Source of the DNA: Agathobacter ruminis
Lineage (GTDB): Bacteria > Bacillota > Clostridia > Lachnospirales > Lachnospiraceae
Direction: 5' to 3'
Assembly (NCBI RefSeq): GCF_002735305.1
Contig: NZ_PDYG01000100.1
Span: 38,323-102,322 of the forward strand
DNA length: 64,000 bases
The notes beneath the pieces are model-generated. The model ran no database searches, was not told the DNA's origin, and saw only the letters and a list, made by a program, of their open reading frames with translations. A program made the position numbers and the translations under genes. Shown here in pieces: positions 47,459-57,210 of this stretch. Positions within the stretch are counted from its first letter, which is position 1, and each line of letters starts with the position of its first letter.

Positions 47459-48090
47459 AAACAGGTCCCGGTACTGTACCATTCACACTCTGTTTTATTA
47501 AAAACATCCTTGCCCTCATGAACCCGGTAGGTGCTTCACATTTTGCGAATATTTTAGGTTTTCAATATGCAAAAAGCGAGCATCACACATGTGTCTTTTG
47601 ATGAATGAACCATTTTGAAAAAAGGTTTATGAAGTGGCGGACACTTCATTTATTGATATTATGTACTCCTCAATCTAAGGGATACCCGGGTTCAGACTCC
47701 GTTTGCCAAGTGAAATGACAAAATGAGTTTTGTGTTTATAGGCACCATGCATTACGCAACGTCGTGTTGCAATCGCATTTGCGCCGCCATCCGTGGCGGC
47801 GCATGCCTATAAACATCAAAACTCATTTTTATTTCACTAGGGCGCACTCCAATTCACCCGGGTATCCTTTAGATGAGAAGTACATATACGATTACTTTGG
47901 GTGTCCGCCAACCATAAAACTTTTTTCAAAATTGTACAGGCATTCAAAAAACACATGTCAATCAGGATGCGAGCGTTTGCATATATGAAAACCAAAATAT
48001 TCTTGCAAAGTGAAGGACTTACCGGGTCCATAAGGCAAGGATGTCTGGCAATACCACAAACTGTGAATGGTACAGTACCGGGAGCTGTTT
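47459..48090. repeat. 632-bp near-complete palindromic element, copy of a second type
   Basis: Nearly every base of the left arm (AAACAG.TCCCGGTACTGTACC from 47459) pairs with the right arm (ending GGTACAGTACCGGGAGCTGTTT at 48090, pairing inward). Matching blocks include ACATCCTTGCC, TGGCGGACAC, TACCCGGG, GTTTATAGGCA and AAAACTCATTTT. The centre GCGCCGCCATCCGTGGCGGCGC (47781-47802) matches the centre of the element at 9744 at 17 of 18 core bases. Six Ts follow the right arm, so on the + strand it can end the diguanylate cyclase mRNA. No credible gene lies in 47457-48165. Confidence 0.9.
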
Positions 48091-48103
48091 TTTATAGGAG
48101 TAA

Positions 48104-48132
48104 TTGATATTTGCGGTCGGAATTTATATAAT
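48104..48132 (+). promoter_or_regulatory. promoter of CmpB-type gene
   Basis: TTGATA (48104-48109), 17-nt spacer, TATAAT (48127-48132). Confidence 0.75.
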
Positions 48133-48165
48133 ATAAAAGTATGACCAAAGGGATGGAGTATTAGT

Positions 48166-48933
48166 ATGATTAGTCATTATGTAGTATATTTTGCAATTTA
48201 TAGTTTTATGGGATGGATTTACGAATGCTTTTTTGCAATTGCAACCAAGCATGAGTGGGAGAATAGAGGATTTATGTTTGGGCCGGTGATTCCGATTTAT
48301 GGAGTGGGCGGCGTCTCCATTATGATTTTGCTTCGTGTCTGTGAGGTATATCATTTGACACCGAGTGTATGGCAGCTCTTTTTGATTGGTGCATTTGGCA
48401 GTGTGATTCTGGAATTTTCAACACATCTTTTTCTTGAAAAAATGTTCCATGCATATTGGTGGGATTATTCCAATATGCCATTTAATATCCAGGGGCGTGT
48501 CTGCCTGCCGTATACCATTTGTTTCGGAGGTGCCGCAATCCTGGTGGCAAAGGTGATTGCACCGTTTACCGTGCATATGGTCGCATGGATGCCGGATTTG
48601 TTGTTTGAAGGACTGGCCTTTTTGTTTGTTGCAATTTTTGCGATGGATTTGGCTTTGACGGTTTCGATTCTTGCTGATTTTGACCGAAAGGTTGCATCGG
48701 TAGACGAATCGTTTAATCAGACGATGGAGAAGGTGATCGAGGGCAGCAAGGCTGCCATGTCACGCGCAATTTTTACGCGAGAGTGGTTTGCCAATTATCT
48801 TTCCGGACTCGATTCCATCAAAAAAGGCGCACTCAAGAGAATGCGCGGGTATCGTAATCCGAAAGTGGAAAAGAATAATATGGATGAATTCTTTTCCAGC
48901 TTAAAGAATCATTTGCCTAAGATGAAACAGTAG
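48166..48933 (+). CDS. putative membrane protein, ABC_trans_CmpB family
   Basis: 255 residues with about five or six hydrophobic helices in the first 165 and a cytosolic, helical, basic tail. The N-terminal FMGWIYECFFAI followed by NRGFMFGPVIPIYGVGG is the signature of the CmpB family, called ABC permease-like but without proven transport. The gene has its own promoter and GATGGAG ribosome site. Its 3' end overlaps the convergent ybaK by 17 nt. Confidence 0.85.
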   Translation: MISHYVVYFAIYSFMGWIYECFFAIATKHEWENRGFMFGPVIPIYGVGGVSIMILLRVCEVYHLTPSVWQLFLIGAFGSVILEFSTHLFLEKMFHAYWWDYSNMPFNIQGRVCLPYTICFGGAAILVAKVIAPFTVHMVAWMPDLLFEGLAFLFVAIFAMDLALTVSILADFDRKVASVDESFNQTMEKVIEGSKAAMSRAIFTREWFANYLSGLDSIKKGALKRMRGYRNPKVEKNNMDEFFSSLKNHLPKMKQ

Positions 48934-49408
48934 TACGGATGACAGGAGCAAAATTCGCCCGTGCGACTTTGGATAAATCATCCGGTGTCAGCTCAATGGT
49001 ATCACCGATGCGACCACCGCTGATATAGATGAAATCGAGATTTGCAGCGGATTCATCGATAACGGTGTGAAATTGTTTTTTCATACCGATCGGACTGCAG
49101 CCACCGCGTACATATCCGGTGATGGCGGTCAGTTCTTTCAACGGAATCATTTCCACAGATTTCTCCGAAACTGCCCGTGCGGCAGCTTTGAGATCCACTT
49201 CAGCGGCGACAGGGATGACAAAGACATAATATTGTTTGCTCTTGCCCTGCATCACCAGAGTCTTGTAAGATTTTTCTACCGGGCATCCGGATAATTCAAT
49301 AGAATGGATGCCGTCGGTAAATTCATTGCATTCATAATGAATGAGTCGATATGTAATTTTATTTTTCTCGAGAATGCGCATCGCATTTGTTTTTGTTTCT
49401 TTTCCCAT
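48917..49408 (-). CDS. ybaK: Cys-tRNA(Pro)/Cys-tRNA(Cys) deacylase YbaK
   Basis: 163 residues. Trans-editing enzyme that hydrolyses mischarged Cys-tRNA(Pro). The family lysine lies in EKSYKTLVMQG, with GGCSPIGMKK and the C-terminal ISGGRIGDTIELTPDDL. The ATG at 49408 is taken as start, although its ribosome site is weak; a TTG at 49444 is possible. It is divergent from the phosphatase gene and overlaps the previous gene tail to tail. Confidence 0.93.
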   Translation of the reverse strand: MGKETKTNAMRILEKNKITYRLIHYECNEFTDGIHSIELSGCPVEKSYKTLVMQGKSKQYYVFVIPVAAEVDLKAAARAVSEKSVEMIPLKELTAITGYVRGGCSPIGMKKQFHTVIDESAANLDFIYISGGRIGDTIELTPDDLSKVARANFAPVIRTTVSS

Positions 49409-49488
49409 GTCAAATAGTTTATCATTATCTCGAAAAAAACGCAAAAGTCGGTTACAATAGAATCAGAAATACAGATAGGAGCACCATT

Positions 49489-50037
49489 ATGTTATATATC
49501 ATGCGTCATGGAAAGACAGACTGGAATGCCGCATATAAGATACAGGGCAGGACAGATATCCCTTTGAACGACGAGGGAATCGCGATGGCCCAAAAGGCAC
49601 AGGCACAGGTGGATCGCATCTCATTTGACTGCTGTTATGCTTCGCCGCTTTCGCGTGCCTATACCACAGCACAGATTGTTTTGCAAAATCAGAATTGTCC
49701 AATCATAAAAGATGAGCGGCTGTGTGAGATGAGCTTTGGCATTTGCGAAGGCGATACCCGCATCCTGGAGCATCCGGATCATCCGTTATATCGGCTGTTT
49801 CGCGATCCAAAACATTATCTTCCGGTGGAAGGGGCAGAAAGTTTTGCACAATTACATGACAGATGTCAGTCCTTTTTGGATACTGTGATTCTGCCGCAGC
49901 TGGGGAAGGACAAAAATATTCTGATTGTCGCACATGGGGCGTTGAATTGCCAGATTCTTGGAATCCTGCGCAACACACCTTTGGAACATTTCTGGGATAA
50001 TATGACTGCAAATTGCGAAATGGTTTTGGCAAAATAA
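49489..50037 (+). CDS. histidine phosphatase family protein
   Basis: 182 residues. Phosphoglycerate mutase-like fold: YIMRHGKTDWN (catalytic His and Arg) at the N-terminus, CYASPLSRAYTTA, CEMSFGICEGD (Glu acid) and VAHGALNCQILG (second His). Probably a phosphatase (CobC/GpmB-like branch) rather than glycolytic mutase given its length. The start has TAGGAG eight bases upstream. Confidence 0.9.
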   Translation: MLYIMRHGKTDWNAAYKIQGRTDIPLNDEGIAMAQKAQAQVDRISFDCCYASPLSRAYTTAQIVLQNQNCPIIKDERLCEMSFGICEGDTRILEHPDHPLYRLFRDPKHYLPVEGAESFAQLHDRCQSFLDTVILPQLGKDKNILIVAHGALNCQILGILRNTPLEHFWDNMTANCEMVLAK

Positions 50038-50050
50038 AAAAGGAGGAGCT

Positions 50051-51277
50051 ATGGAGTGGAACCAATATGCGAACAAGCAGATTCTTGTCGTTTGCTCGCG
50101 TGAGATTTGCTATTTTAGCGGTAATTTTTTTGCGGCACAAATGGCGGATGCGTTCGAGCGTCTCGGATGTGATGTGACCCGGCTGGAATTTACGGTTGAG
50201 GATGACCTTGATGCAATCTTAAAACCGCTTCATTATGCGAATTTTGACCTGATTGTGGATGTGAATTCACAGATGTGTCATCTCGAGGATGATGACGGAA
50301 TGGTACTCGATCTGATTGGAGGACCGTTTTATGATTATATTGTCGATCATCCGCTCTTTCATTACAACAGCCTTCATATGCCGGTCAGCGATATGCATGC
50401 AATTGTGGTGGACAGAGGACAGAAGCGTTATGTGGACGAGTATTATCCAAATGTAAAATCGACGGTCTTTATGCCTCTTTCCGCGAATGAGGCGCTTGAA
50501 CAGCGCAAGATTACAGACAGGCCGGAACGTATCCTGATGATGAGTACTTATGTCTCTCCGCAAAAATCCTATGAGGTAGTGGAGAATGCACCGGAATTGC
50601 TGATGAAACTGCAAAAGGGAATCATCGAAATCCGTACGCAGAATCCGTATGTAACCAATGAAGCTGCGCTTGAAACCGTATTGCAGACGCAGGGGTTCGG
50701 CGTGCAGAAACGGGAAGAAATTGACGACAGACAATTTGCTTTGTTGCTGAATTATTGTTATCCGGCAGATACCTATGTGCGCAATTATTTTCGTGACAAA
50801 GCGACCAGGGCATTGCTCTCTGCCGGAATTCCTGTTGTTGCGGTCGGAGATGGCTGGTATGACTTCCAGCATTCCAAAGAATATCTTTTGCAAATAGAGC
50901 GCCCGTGTGATTTCTCGCTTTCCTATGAGCGGATTGCAAAAGAGCATATATTATTTAACAATGCACCGATGTTTCCGGATGGTATGCATGACCGTGTGGT
51001 TGGCGGGATGGCAAATCACTGTGCGGTTCTGACCGAGCGCACTCCATTTCTCGAAGAACAGTTTGAGAATCAAAAGGATTTGCTGTTCTATGACGGTGCA
51101 CATATCAAAGCCCTGCCGGATATTGCAACAGAGATGCTGTTGAATCCGCAGCTGATTTATGATATACAGGAAGCCGGTTACGAAAAGTACCGCAAAGCGC
51201 ATACATGGGATCATAGGGCTGTACAATTATTGGAGGAAGTTTATGGCAATCAGCCATCCACTGGAACCGTTATATAA
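50051..51277 (+). CDS. CgeB-like glycosyltransferase
   Basis: 408 residues. GT-B-like: an N-terminal half that reads as a DUF3880-type domain and a C-terminal half with the Glyco_trans_1_2 pattern (RALLSAGIPVVAVGDGW, VVGGMANHCAVLTERTPF, YEKYRKAHTWDHRA near the end). Related proteins decorate spores, flagella or surface glycans in Firmicutes. Target unknown. The ribosome site AGGAGGAG is strong. Its end overlaps the next gene by 35 nt. Confidence 0.75.
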   Translation: MEWNQYANKQILVVCSREICYFSGNFFAAQMADAFERLGCDVTRLEFTVEDDLDAILKPLHYANFDLIVDVNSQMCHLEDDDGMVLDLIGGPFYDYIVDHPLFHYNSLHMPVSDMHAIVVDRGQKRYVDEYYPNVKSTVFMPLSANEALEQRKITDRPERILMMSTYVSPQKSYEVVENAPELLMKLQKGIIEIRTQNPYVTNEAALETVLQTQGFGVQKREEIDDRQFALLLNYCYPADTYVRNYFRDKATRALLSAGIPVVAVGDGWYDFQHSKEYLLQIERPCDFSLSYERIAKEHILFNNAPMFPDGMHDRVVGGMANHCAVLTERTPFLEEQFENQKDLLFYDGAHIKALPDIATEMLLNPQLIYDIQEAGYEKYRKAHTWDHRAVQLLEEVYGNQPSTGTVI

Positions 51278-52649
51278 TCAAGAGTCAAAGATTCTGATTT
51301 TGGGATCTTTCCCGTCTGTCAAATCACGGGAAATGGGATTTTATTATGCACATCCGCAGAATCGTTTCTGGAAAGTTCTCTCAAGTGTACTAGATGTTCC
51401 CTGTCCTGCGACTGTGGAACAAAAAAAGGCAATGCTTCTGGAACATCATATCGCACTTTGGGATGTGATTGCTTCCTGCGAAATCGAGGGGAGCAGCGAT
51501 TCGTCCATTCATGATGTGATTCCAAACAATCTCAATCGGATTCTTTCATCCGGATCAATCCGGATGATTTATTGCAATGGAAATACCGCCTATCGGTTGT
51601 ATCAAAAATATTTACAGCAGAAATACAGCAGCTATCCTGTAACAAAGCTGCCATCCACCAGCCCGGCCAATGCGGCATGTCAATTGCCGATGCTTTGCAC
51701 TGCCTGGGCAAGAATTATGCATATCCTAAAGCGCGACAACTGGGAACTGCCCTATTATTCGCTCAACTGTTTTGCACAGGATTTTTATGACTGCAAATTA
51801 TATCGTCTGTCATTGTCCGGCGGATTTACGTGCCCGAACCGTGACGGCAAGATTGATACACGCGGATGTATCTTTTGTGACGGCGGCGGAGCAGGAGATT
51901 TCGGCGGTGGAAGCCGTGCAATTCCGGCACAGCTCGATTTGCAGAAGCAGTTGATTGCAGCAAAACTTCCCAAAAATAAGTGCGTGAAATACATCGCCTA
52001 TTTTCAGTCGTTTACCGGAACATATGCACCGGCAGACAGATTGCGCAAGATTTATTCGGAAGCGGTTGCAGATCCGCAGGTTGCGGTTTTGTCGATTGCT
52101 ACGAGACCGGATTGTCTGGGGCCGGAGGTGCTCGAAGTGCTTGCAGAAATGAACCGGACGATTCCGGTATGGATTGAGCTGGGATTGCAGACTGCCAATG
52201 AGCGGACGGCGGAATATATTCGGCGTGGTTATCCGAACAAAGAATATGCGCAGGCCGTGCGGAACCTGCAGGCAATCGGAATCCGTGAAATCATTACACA
52301 TATTATTCTCGGATTGCCGAATGAGACACGAAAAGACATGCTGTATAGCATTCAATACGCATGTGACTGCGGAACAACCGGATTGAAATTACAATTATTG
52401 CATGTACTCGAACAGACTGATCTGGCTGCGGATTACGAAGCCGGCGCATTTGAGGTGCTTGCACTGGAAGAATATCTGGAGATTGTGGAGGATTGCATCC
52501 GCGTGATTCCGCCGGATATCGTGATTCACAGACTGACCGGTGACGGAAACAAAAAGCATTTGATTGCGCCGCTTTGGAGCGCGGATAAGAAGCGCGTCAT
52601 CAATGAAATGTCGCGCCGACTAAAAAATGGATACCATACTAAAAAATAG
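51243..52649 (+). CDS. fusion: DNA-deoxyinosine glycosylase domain plus TIGR01212-type radical SAM domain
   Basis: 468 residues in one frame. Residues 1-165 read as a uracil-DNA glycosylase superfamily member of the deoxyinosine glycosylase type (ILGSFPSVKSRE, HPQNRFW, LPSTSPANA). Residues about 172-468 read as a complete YhcC-like radical SAM protein (LSLSGGFTCPNRDG, cluster cysteines C197, C209, C212, then WIELGLQTANE). The linker is only a few residues. The ATG at 51243 has GGAGG upstream and overlaps the glycosyltransferase gene. Each half is full length, so this is a true domain fusion, if the sequence is right. Confidence 0.85.
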   Translation: MAISHPLEPLYNQESKILILGSFPSVKSREMGFYYAHPQNRFWKVLSSVLDVPCPATVEQKKAMLLEHHIALWDVIASCEIEGSSDSSIHDVIPNNLNRILSSGSIRMIYCNGNTAYRLYQKYLQQKYSSYPVTKLPSTSPANAACQLPMLCTAWARIMHILKRDNWELPYYSLNCFAQDFYDCKLYRLSLSGGFTCPNRDGKIDTRGCIFCDGGGAGDFGGGSRAIPAQLDLQKQLIAAKLPKNKCVKYIAYFQSFTGTYAPADRLRKIYSEAVADPQVAVLSIATRPDCLGPEVLEVLAEMNRTIPVWIELGLQTANERTAEYIRRGYPNKEYAQAVRNLQAIGIREIITHIILGLPNETRKDMLYSIQYACDCGTTGLKLQLLHVLEQTDLAADYEAGAFEVLALEEYLEIVEDCIRVIPPDIVIHRLTGDGNKKHLIAPLWSADKKRVINEMSRRLKNGYHTKK

Positions 52650-52677
52650 ACCCTTAAAACATGAGGGTCTTTTTTTT
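52648..52677 (+). terminator. terminator after the fusion gene
   Basis: AGACCCT/AGGGTCT stem with a 9-nt loop and eight Ts; it begins inside the stop codon. Confidence 0.93.
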
Positions 52678-52733
52678 ATGCTTATAAAGAAGCGAGTCTT
52701 GACTGTGGGAAAAAATGTAACGGAAGGGTCAAT

Positions 52734-54506
52734 ATGAAAAAGAGAAATAAAATCATAATCAGTATCATCGCCGTCGGTGCGATATGTTTGGGAGGAATTG
52801 CAGGATTTATGTTTTTGAAACAGAATGACAAACAAAATGAACGGGTCGGATATCATACCAATCTGCTCGGGGACAGGGTTTATATTTTTTCGGAAGAAGA
52901 TGATCCGGAAGACGTACAGAGAATTGTCGATGAGATTTACCAGAAGCAGGAAAGCAATCAATTCGGAGATGACCGTTATGCGATTTGTTTTATGCCGGGA
53001 AAATATCAGGATATCAAAGTCAATGTTGGATTCTACACACAATTGGCGGGACTGGGGATGCAAAGTCCGGACGACACACTGATTGGAGGTGTGAATACAC
53101 AGGCAAGATGGCTGGATCCATCTTCGGATAATCACAATGCGACATGCAACTTCTGGCGCAGTGTGGAGAATCTGCATGTGCCGGACAATGTGACATTTGC
53201 AGTATCACAGGCAACAGATATGAGACGCATGCATATAGACGGATCGTTGTATCTGCATGATGAATACGGATGGGCAAGCGGTGGCTTCCTGAGTGATTCG
53301 CAGATAGAAAAGATGGTTGATTCGGGATCACAGCAGCAATGGCTGTCCATGAACAATCAATACAAAATCTGGATGGGTGAGAACTGGAATATTGTATTTC
53401 TTGGAGATGAGGAGAGCGGACTGCCGAGAGGCACCTGGCCATTGTACTCCTATACAAAAGTACAGGCGCAGGAGAATGTCGGAGAGAAACCGTTTCTCGT
53501 CTATGACGAACAAAAAGGATATGGCGTAGCCGTCCCGAAAGTATTGAAGCGCACACCAAGGAGCTGGTCGGAAACAGATTTTGTTTCACTGGATGATTTT
53601 TATGTTGCAAAGCCGACAGATACGGCGGCAGACATCAATAAGGGGCTGGAAAACAAAAAGCATCTGTTGCTGACACCGGGTGTCTATCAGATTGATGAGA
53701 CCATCAAAATCAGCGGCGAGAATCGTATGATCCTGGGACTTGGACTGGCAACTTTGCGCAGCCAGAACGGTGTCACGATTATGGAGACCAAGGATGCCCC
53801 GGGAATGATTATGGCCGGCGTGCTGTTTGATGCAGGTACCACAGAGTCCGAACATTTGCTTGTGGTCGGAGAAAACGGCAAAGATGCCGCTGCTGTGCAG
53901 TTGTATGATCTGTATTTCCGTATCGGAGGGATTGCCACAGATCAGCCATGTAAGGCAAAGAATGCGGTTACCATTGATGCGGATGATGTGACCGGTCAGA
54001 ATTTCTGGGTATGGAGAGCCGATCATGGTGATCAGGTGTACTGGGAAGGCAACACCGCTGCAAACGGGATTACCGTAAACGGTGACAGGGTTCGCCTGTA
54101 CGGATTGATGGTGGAACATTTCCAGGAGTATCAGACGATCTGGAATGGAGAAGACGGTCAGATCATTATGTATCAAAGTGAGATTCCATATGATGTGCCT
54201 TCACAGGATGTGTGGAAGACCCCGGAAGGAACGGATGGATATGCATCGATTTATGTGAATCCGGATGTGGAACGGTTTGAGGGAATCGGAATCGGCATCT
54301 ATTTATATAACAGAGACAGAAGCGTGAACCTGCATTCTGCAATGGTTATGCCGGATAAAAAGGATGTATCGGTTGAGCATATCATTACGGTAATGCTGAA
54401 CGGAAATCCGGGAATGGAACATGTTCTCAATGATGCCGGCAATCCGGTTATGACAACCGGCGCAGAGGCTTACATATTAAATTATTGCAATGGAGACTGG
54501 AAATGA
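52734..54506 (+). CDS. membrane-anchored double beta-helix protein of the glucan locus
   Basis: 590 residues. One N-terminal hydrophobic segment (about 6-27, lysine-flanked, no lipobox) acts as an anchor or signal. The rest looks like two right-handed beta-helix units. RYAICFMPGKYQDIKVNVGFYTQLAGLG and HLLLTPGVYQIDETIKISGENRMILGLG each start a unit with the PGxY...GLG pattern seen in GH55-like and pectate-lyase-3-like proteins. The gene overlaps the GH94 gene by four bases. A surface enzyme or binder for a beta-1,3-glucan is plausible; no catalytic residue could be assigned. Confidence 0.55.
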   Translation: MKKRNKIIISIIAVGAICLGGIAGFMFLKQNDKQNERVGYHTNLLGDRVYIFSEEDDPEDVQRIVDEIYQKQESNQFGDDRYAICFMPGKYQDIKVNVGFYTQLAGLGMQSPDDTLIGGVNTQARWLDPSSDNHNATCNFWRSVENLHVPDNVTFAVSQATDMRRMHIDGSLYLHDEYGWASGGFLSDSQIEKMVDSGSQQQWLSMNNQYKIWMGENWNIVFLGDEESGLPRGTWPLYSYTKVQAQENVGEKPFLVYDEQKGYGVAVPKVLKRTPRSWSETDFVSLDDFYVAKPTDTAADINKGLENKKHLLLTPGVYQIDETIKISGENRMILGLGLATLRSQNGVTIMETKDAPGMIMAGVLFDAGTTESEHLLVVGENGKDAAAVQLYDLYFRIGGIATDQPCKAKNAVTIDADDVTGQNFWVWRADHGDQVYWEGNTAANGITVNGDRVRLYGLMVEHFQEYQTIWNGEDGQIIMYQSEIPYDVPSQDVWKTPEGTDGYASIYVNPDVERFEGIGIGIYLYNRDRSVNLHSAMVMPDKKDVSVEHIITVMLNGNPGMEHVLNDAGNPVMTTGAEAYILNYCNGDWK

Positions 54507-57193
54507 TGAAAAAATGTGAATTTATAGGAGAAAACGGAACCTTTCGACTGACAGGCGCACAGAGATACCGCGATTTGTATTTTCCGATTGCCGGTGAATA
54601 CGGACTGAAGAGTGCGGTAACACCTCAGATGGCCGGCGATGCCAAACTGGATCAGAATCATTTTTTATATGAACCGGTCAGCTCCTGCGATATTCAAAAC
54701 CGTCGCTTTTCCCGTAATTTCTGGGTGATGGCGGATGGATGCGAACCATGGTCAGCAATGGGATGTTCCTCCATGCAGCGTGCTGCTGTCTATACCAAGA
54801 AGGAAGAAACAATCACGGTGACCGCAGGATATATGTGGCAGGAAATCAAGACGGAGGGAAAATACCTTCCACTGACTGCCACCACGACAATGTTTATTCC
54901 TGTGGACAGAAACCTCGAAGTGATTCGTGTGGAAATTGAAAATACAGGAGATGCGCCGCTGGCATTTGAATCCTGTTTCGCAATCCCGCTTTATGGAAGA
55001 AGCGCGGATAATCTCAGAGATCACAGACACGTAACAGGATTGTTGCATCGAACTTCAGTGGAAAACAACATCATCTCAGTCAATCCGACACTCTCTTTTG
55101 ATGAGCGCGGGCATCAGCTAAATGACACGATTTATTTTGCAAATGCAAAGAGCGAAGGACAGAATCCGGATTCCTTTTATGTCAATCAAAATGATTTTAT
55201 CGGAGAATGCGGAGACTTTGAGCGCCCGGAGGCTTTGTTTACCCATGCAGCAGCTGTGGCAAACGGATATTGCGAGAATGGTCAGGAAGCAATGGCAGGT
55301 TTCCGTTTCGCAAAGACAGTTCTTCAGCCGGGTGAGAAAAAACAATTCCTCTGCATGGCTGGTGTATGCCATACAGCAGAAGAAATCGACGGAATGCTTG
55401 CGGACTTGTCTGAGCCGAAGGAAGTGGAATATGAACTGACACGGACCAGACAATATTGGCAGAACAAAGTGAATTTGAAATATCATACAGCGGATGAGAA
55501 TTTTGACCGGTTTATGGACTGGGTCAATTTCCAGCCGGAATTGCGCAGACTGTTCGGCTGTTCGTTCCTGCCGCATCATGATTACGGAAAAGGCGGAAGA
55601 GGATGGCGAGACCTGTGGCAGGATTGTCTGGCTTTGCTGCTTATGAATCCGAGCGGCGTACGCCAGATGCTGATTTCAAATTTCGCAGGTGTGCGTATTG
55701 ACGGAACAAATGCAACCATTATCGGGGAACATCTCGGAGAATTCAAAGCGGACAGAAATTCCATCACGCGCGTATGGATGGATCATGGACTTTGGCCGTT
55801 TAAGACGACCAAACTTTATATCGATCAGACCGGAGATCTGGATATTCTGAATCAGGAAGTGTCTTATTTCAAAGACCGACAGGTTATGCGCGGCACGGAA
55901 GTGGACAATAAATGGACAGAGCAGATGCATTGGCAGGAGGATACACGTGGCAAAGAATACCACGGAACCATTCTCGAACATCTGATTTTGCAAAATCTTA
56001 CCGCCTTCTGGGAAGTCGGAGAACATAATCATCTTCGCCTGAGAGATGCCGACTGGAATGATGCATTGGATATGGCCGGAGACAGAGGAGAGAGTGTGGC
56101 ATTTACCTGTGCTTACTCGCAGAATCTTCTGGAATTGGCAGATCTGATGGATGAATATGCGAAGACCAATCCGGAAATTCTGCTTTTGCAGGAGGCAGCA
56201 GTCTTATTGCGGGACGAAGACGGTTTGTTTGATACACCGGAATATAAGCAGACATTGATCAAAGAATACGGTTCAAAGGTGCGCCATGTTGTGGCCGGTA
56301 TCCGAATTCCGTTTGCCACGGAGACGATTGCACAGAATCTTCGTGCAAAAGGAATTTGGTTGCAGGAACACTTGCGCAAAACCGAATGGATTGAGGATCC
56401 GATCGGAGGCGGCTGGTACAACAGTTATTATGACAATGACGGAAATGCACTTGAGTCGGCGGGTGAAAATGCCCATATGATGCTGACAGGACAGGTTTTT
56501 GCAATTATGTCAAAAACAGCAACAGACGATCAGGTAAAACAGATTTGCGAAGCGGCGGACCGCTATTTGTATGATGCAAACTGCGGTGGCTATCGCCTGA
56601 ACAATGACTTTGGTGAAATCCGTACCAATATGGGAAGAATGTTTGGATTTGCCTTTGGTGAAAAGGAAAACGGAGCTGTCTTTTCTCATATGGCAGTCAT
56701 GTATGCCAATGCATTATACAGCAGAGGATTTGCCAAAGAGGGATATCGTTCCATGGATAGTCTGTTCCGCCAGTCGATGGATTTTGATAAGAGTCATATC
56801 TATCCGGGCATTCCGGAATATTTCGGACGGGGCGGAAGAGGTCTGTATGCATATCTGACCGGTGCCGCAAGCTGGTATCTGCTGACAGTAGTCAATCAGA
56901 TGTTTGGCGTAAGAGGACAGTTGGGCGATCTGGTGGTAGAACCGAAATTGCTTGCATCGCAGTTCGACGAATCCGGAATTGCGGAAATCAATCTGAAATT
57001 CCTCGGACATGAGTGGACTCTGCGCTATGAGAATCCGAATCATCTGGAATACGGAAGTTATCGGATTCAGGAAGCAACCTGCAATGATCAGGCACTGACT
57101 GTGACAGATGGATGCATTGTGATTCCGAAGAATCATATCTTAAATATGGATGCAAGAGTGAACAACAAAATTGTGGTTCATCTGAATGAGTAA
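54503..57193 (+). CDS. GH94 family phosphorylase, laminaribiose phosphorylase-like
   Basis: 896 residues from ATG 54503, which overlaps the previous stop (ATGA) with GGAG about eight bases upstream. It splits a beta-linked glucoside with phosphate to give glucose 1-phosphate. GH94 signatures: GGRGWRDLWQDCLALL, VWMDHGLWPF, LRDADWNDALDM with DWND at 517-520 (catalytic acid region), and the C-terminal YPGIPEYFGRGGRG. The length, near 900, and neighbours favour laminaribiose over cellobiose (about 810). Intracellular. Confidence 0.8.
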   Translation: MMKKCEFIGENGTFRLTGAQRYRDLYFPIAGEYGLKSAVTPQMAGDAKLDQNHFLYEPVSSCDIQNRRFSRNFWVMADGCEPWSAMGCSSMQRAAVYTKKEETITVTAGYMWQEIKTEGKYLPLTATTTMFIPVDRNLEVIRVEIENTGDAPLAFESCFAIPLYGRSADNLRDHRHVTGLLHRTSVENNIISVNPTLSFDERGHQLNDTIYFANAKSEGQNPDSFYVNQNDFIGECGDFERPEALFTHAAAVANGYCENGQEAMAGFRFAKTVLQPGEKKQFLCMAGVCHTAEEIDGMLADLSEPKEVEYELTRTRQYWQNKVNLKYHTADENFDRFMDWVNFQPELRRLFGCSFLPHHDYGKGGRGWRDLWQDCLALLLMNPSGVRQMLISNFAGVRIDGTNATIIGEHLGEFKADRNSITRVWMDHGLWPFKTTKLYIDQTGDLDILNQEVSYFKDRQVMRGTEVDNKWTEQMHWQEDTRGKEYHGTILEHLILQNLTAFWEVGEHNHLRLRDADWNDALDMAGDRGESVAFTCAYSQNLLELADLMDEYAKTNPEILLLQEAAVLLRDEDGLFDTPEYKQTLIKEYGSKVRHVVAGIRIPFATETIAQNLRAKGIWLQEHLRKTEWIEDPIGGGWYNSYYDNDGNALESAGENAHMMLTGQVFAIMSKTATDDQVKQICEAADRYLYDANCGGYRLNNDFGEIRTNMGRMFGFAFGEKENGAVFSHMAVMYANALYSRGFAKEGYRSMDSLFRQSMDFDKSHIYPGIPEYFGRGGRGLYAYLTGAASWYLLTVVNQMFGVRGQLGDLVVEPKLLASQFDESGIAEINLKFLGHEWTLRYENPNHLEYGSYRIQEATCNDQALTVTDGCIVIPKNHILNMDARVNNKIVVHLNE

Positions 57194-57210
57194 AAAGGAG
57201 AAAAGAAATT

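Noticed and set aside
47459..48090. Short open frames inside the 632-bp palindrome
   Set aside because: They mirror each other across the arms, lack ribosome sites, and show no protein family features. The inverted pairing explains the sequence.
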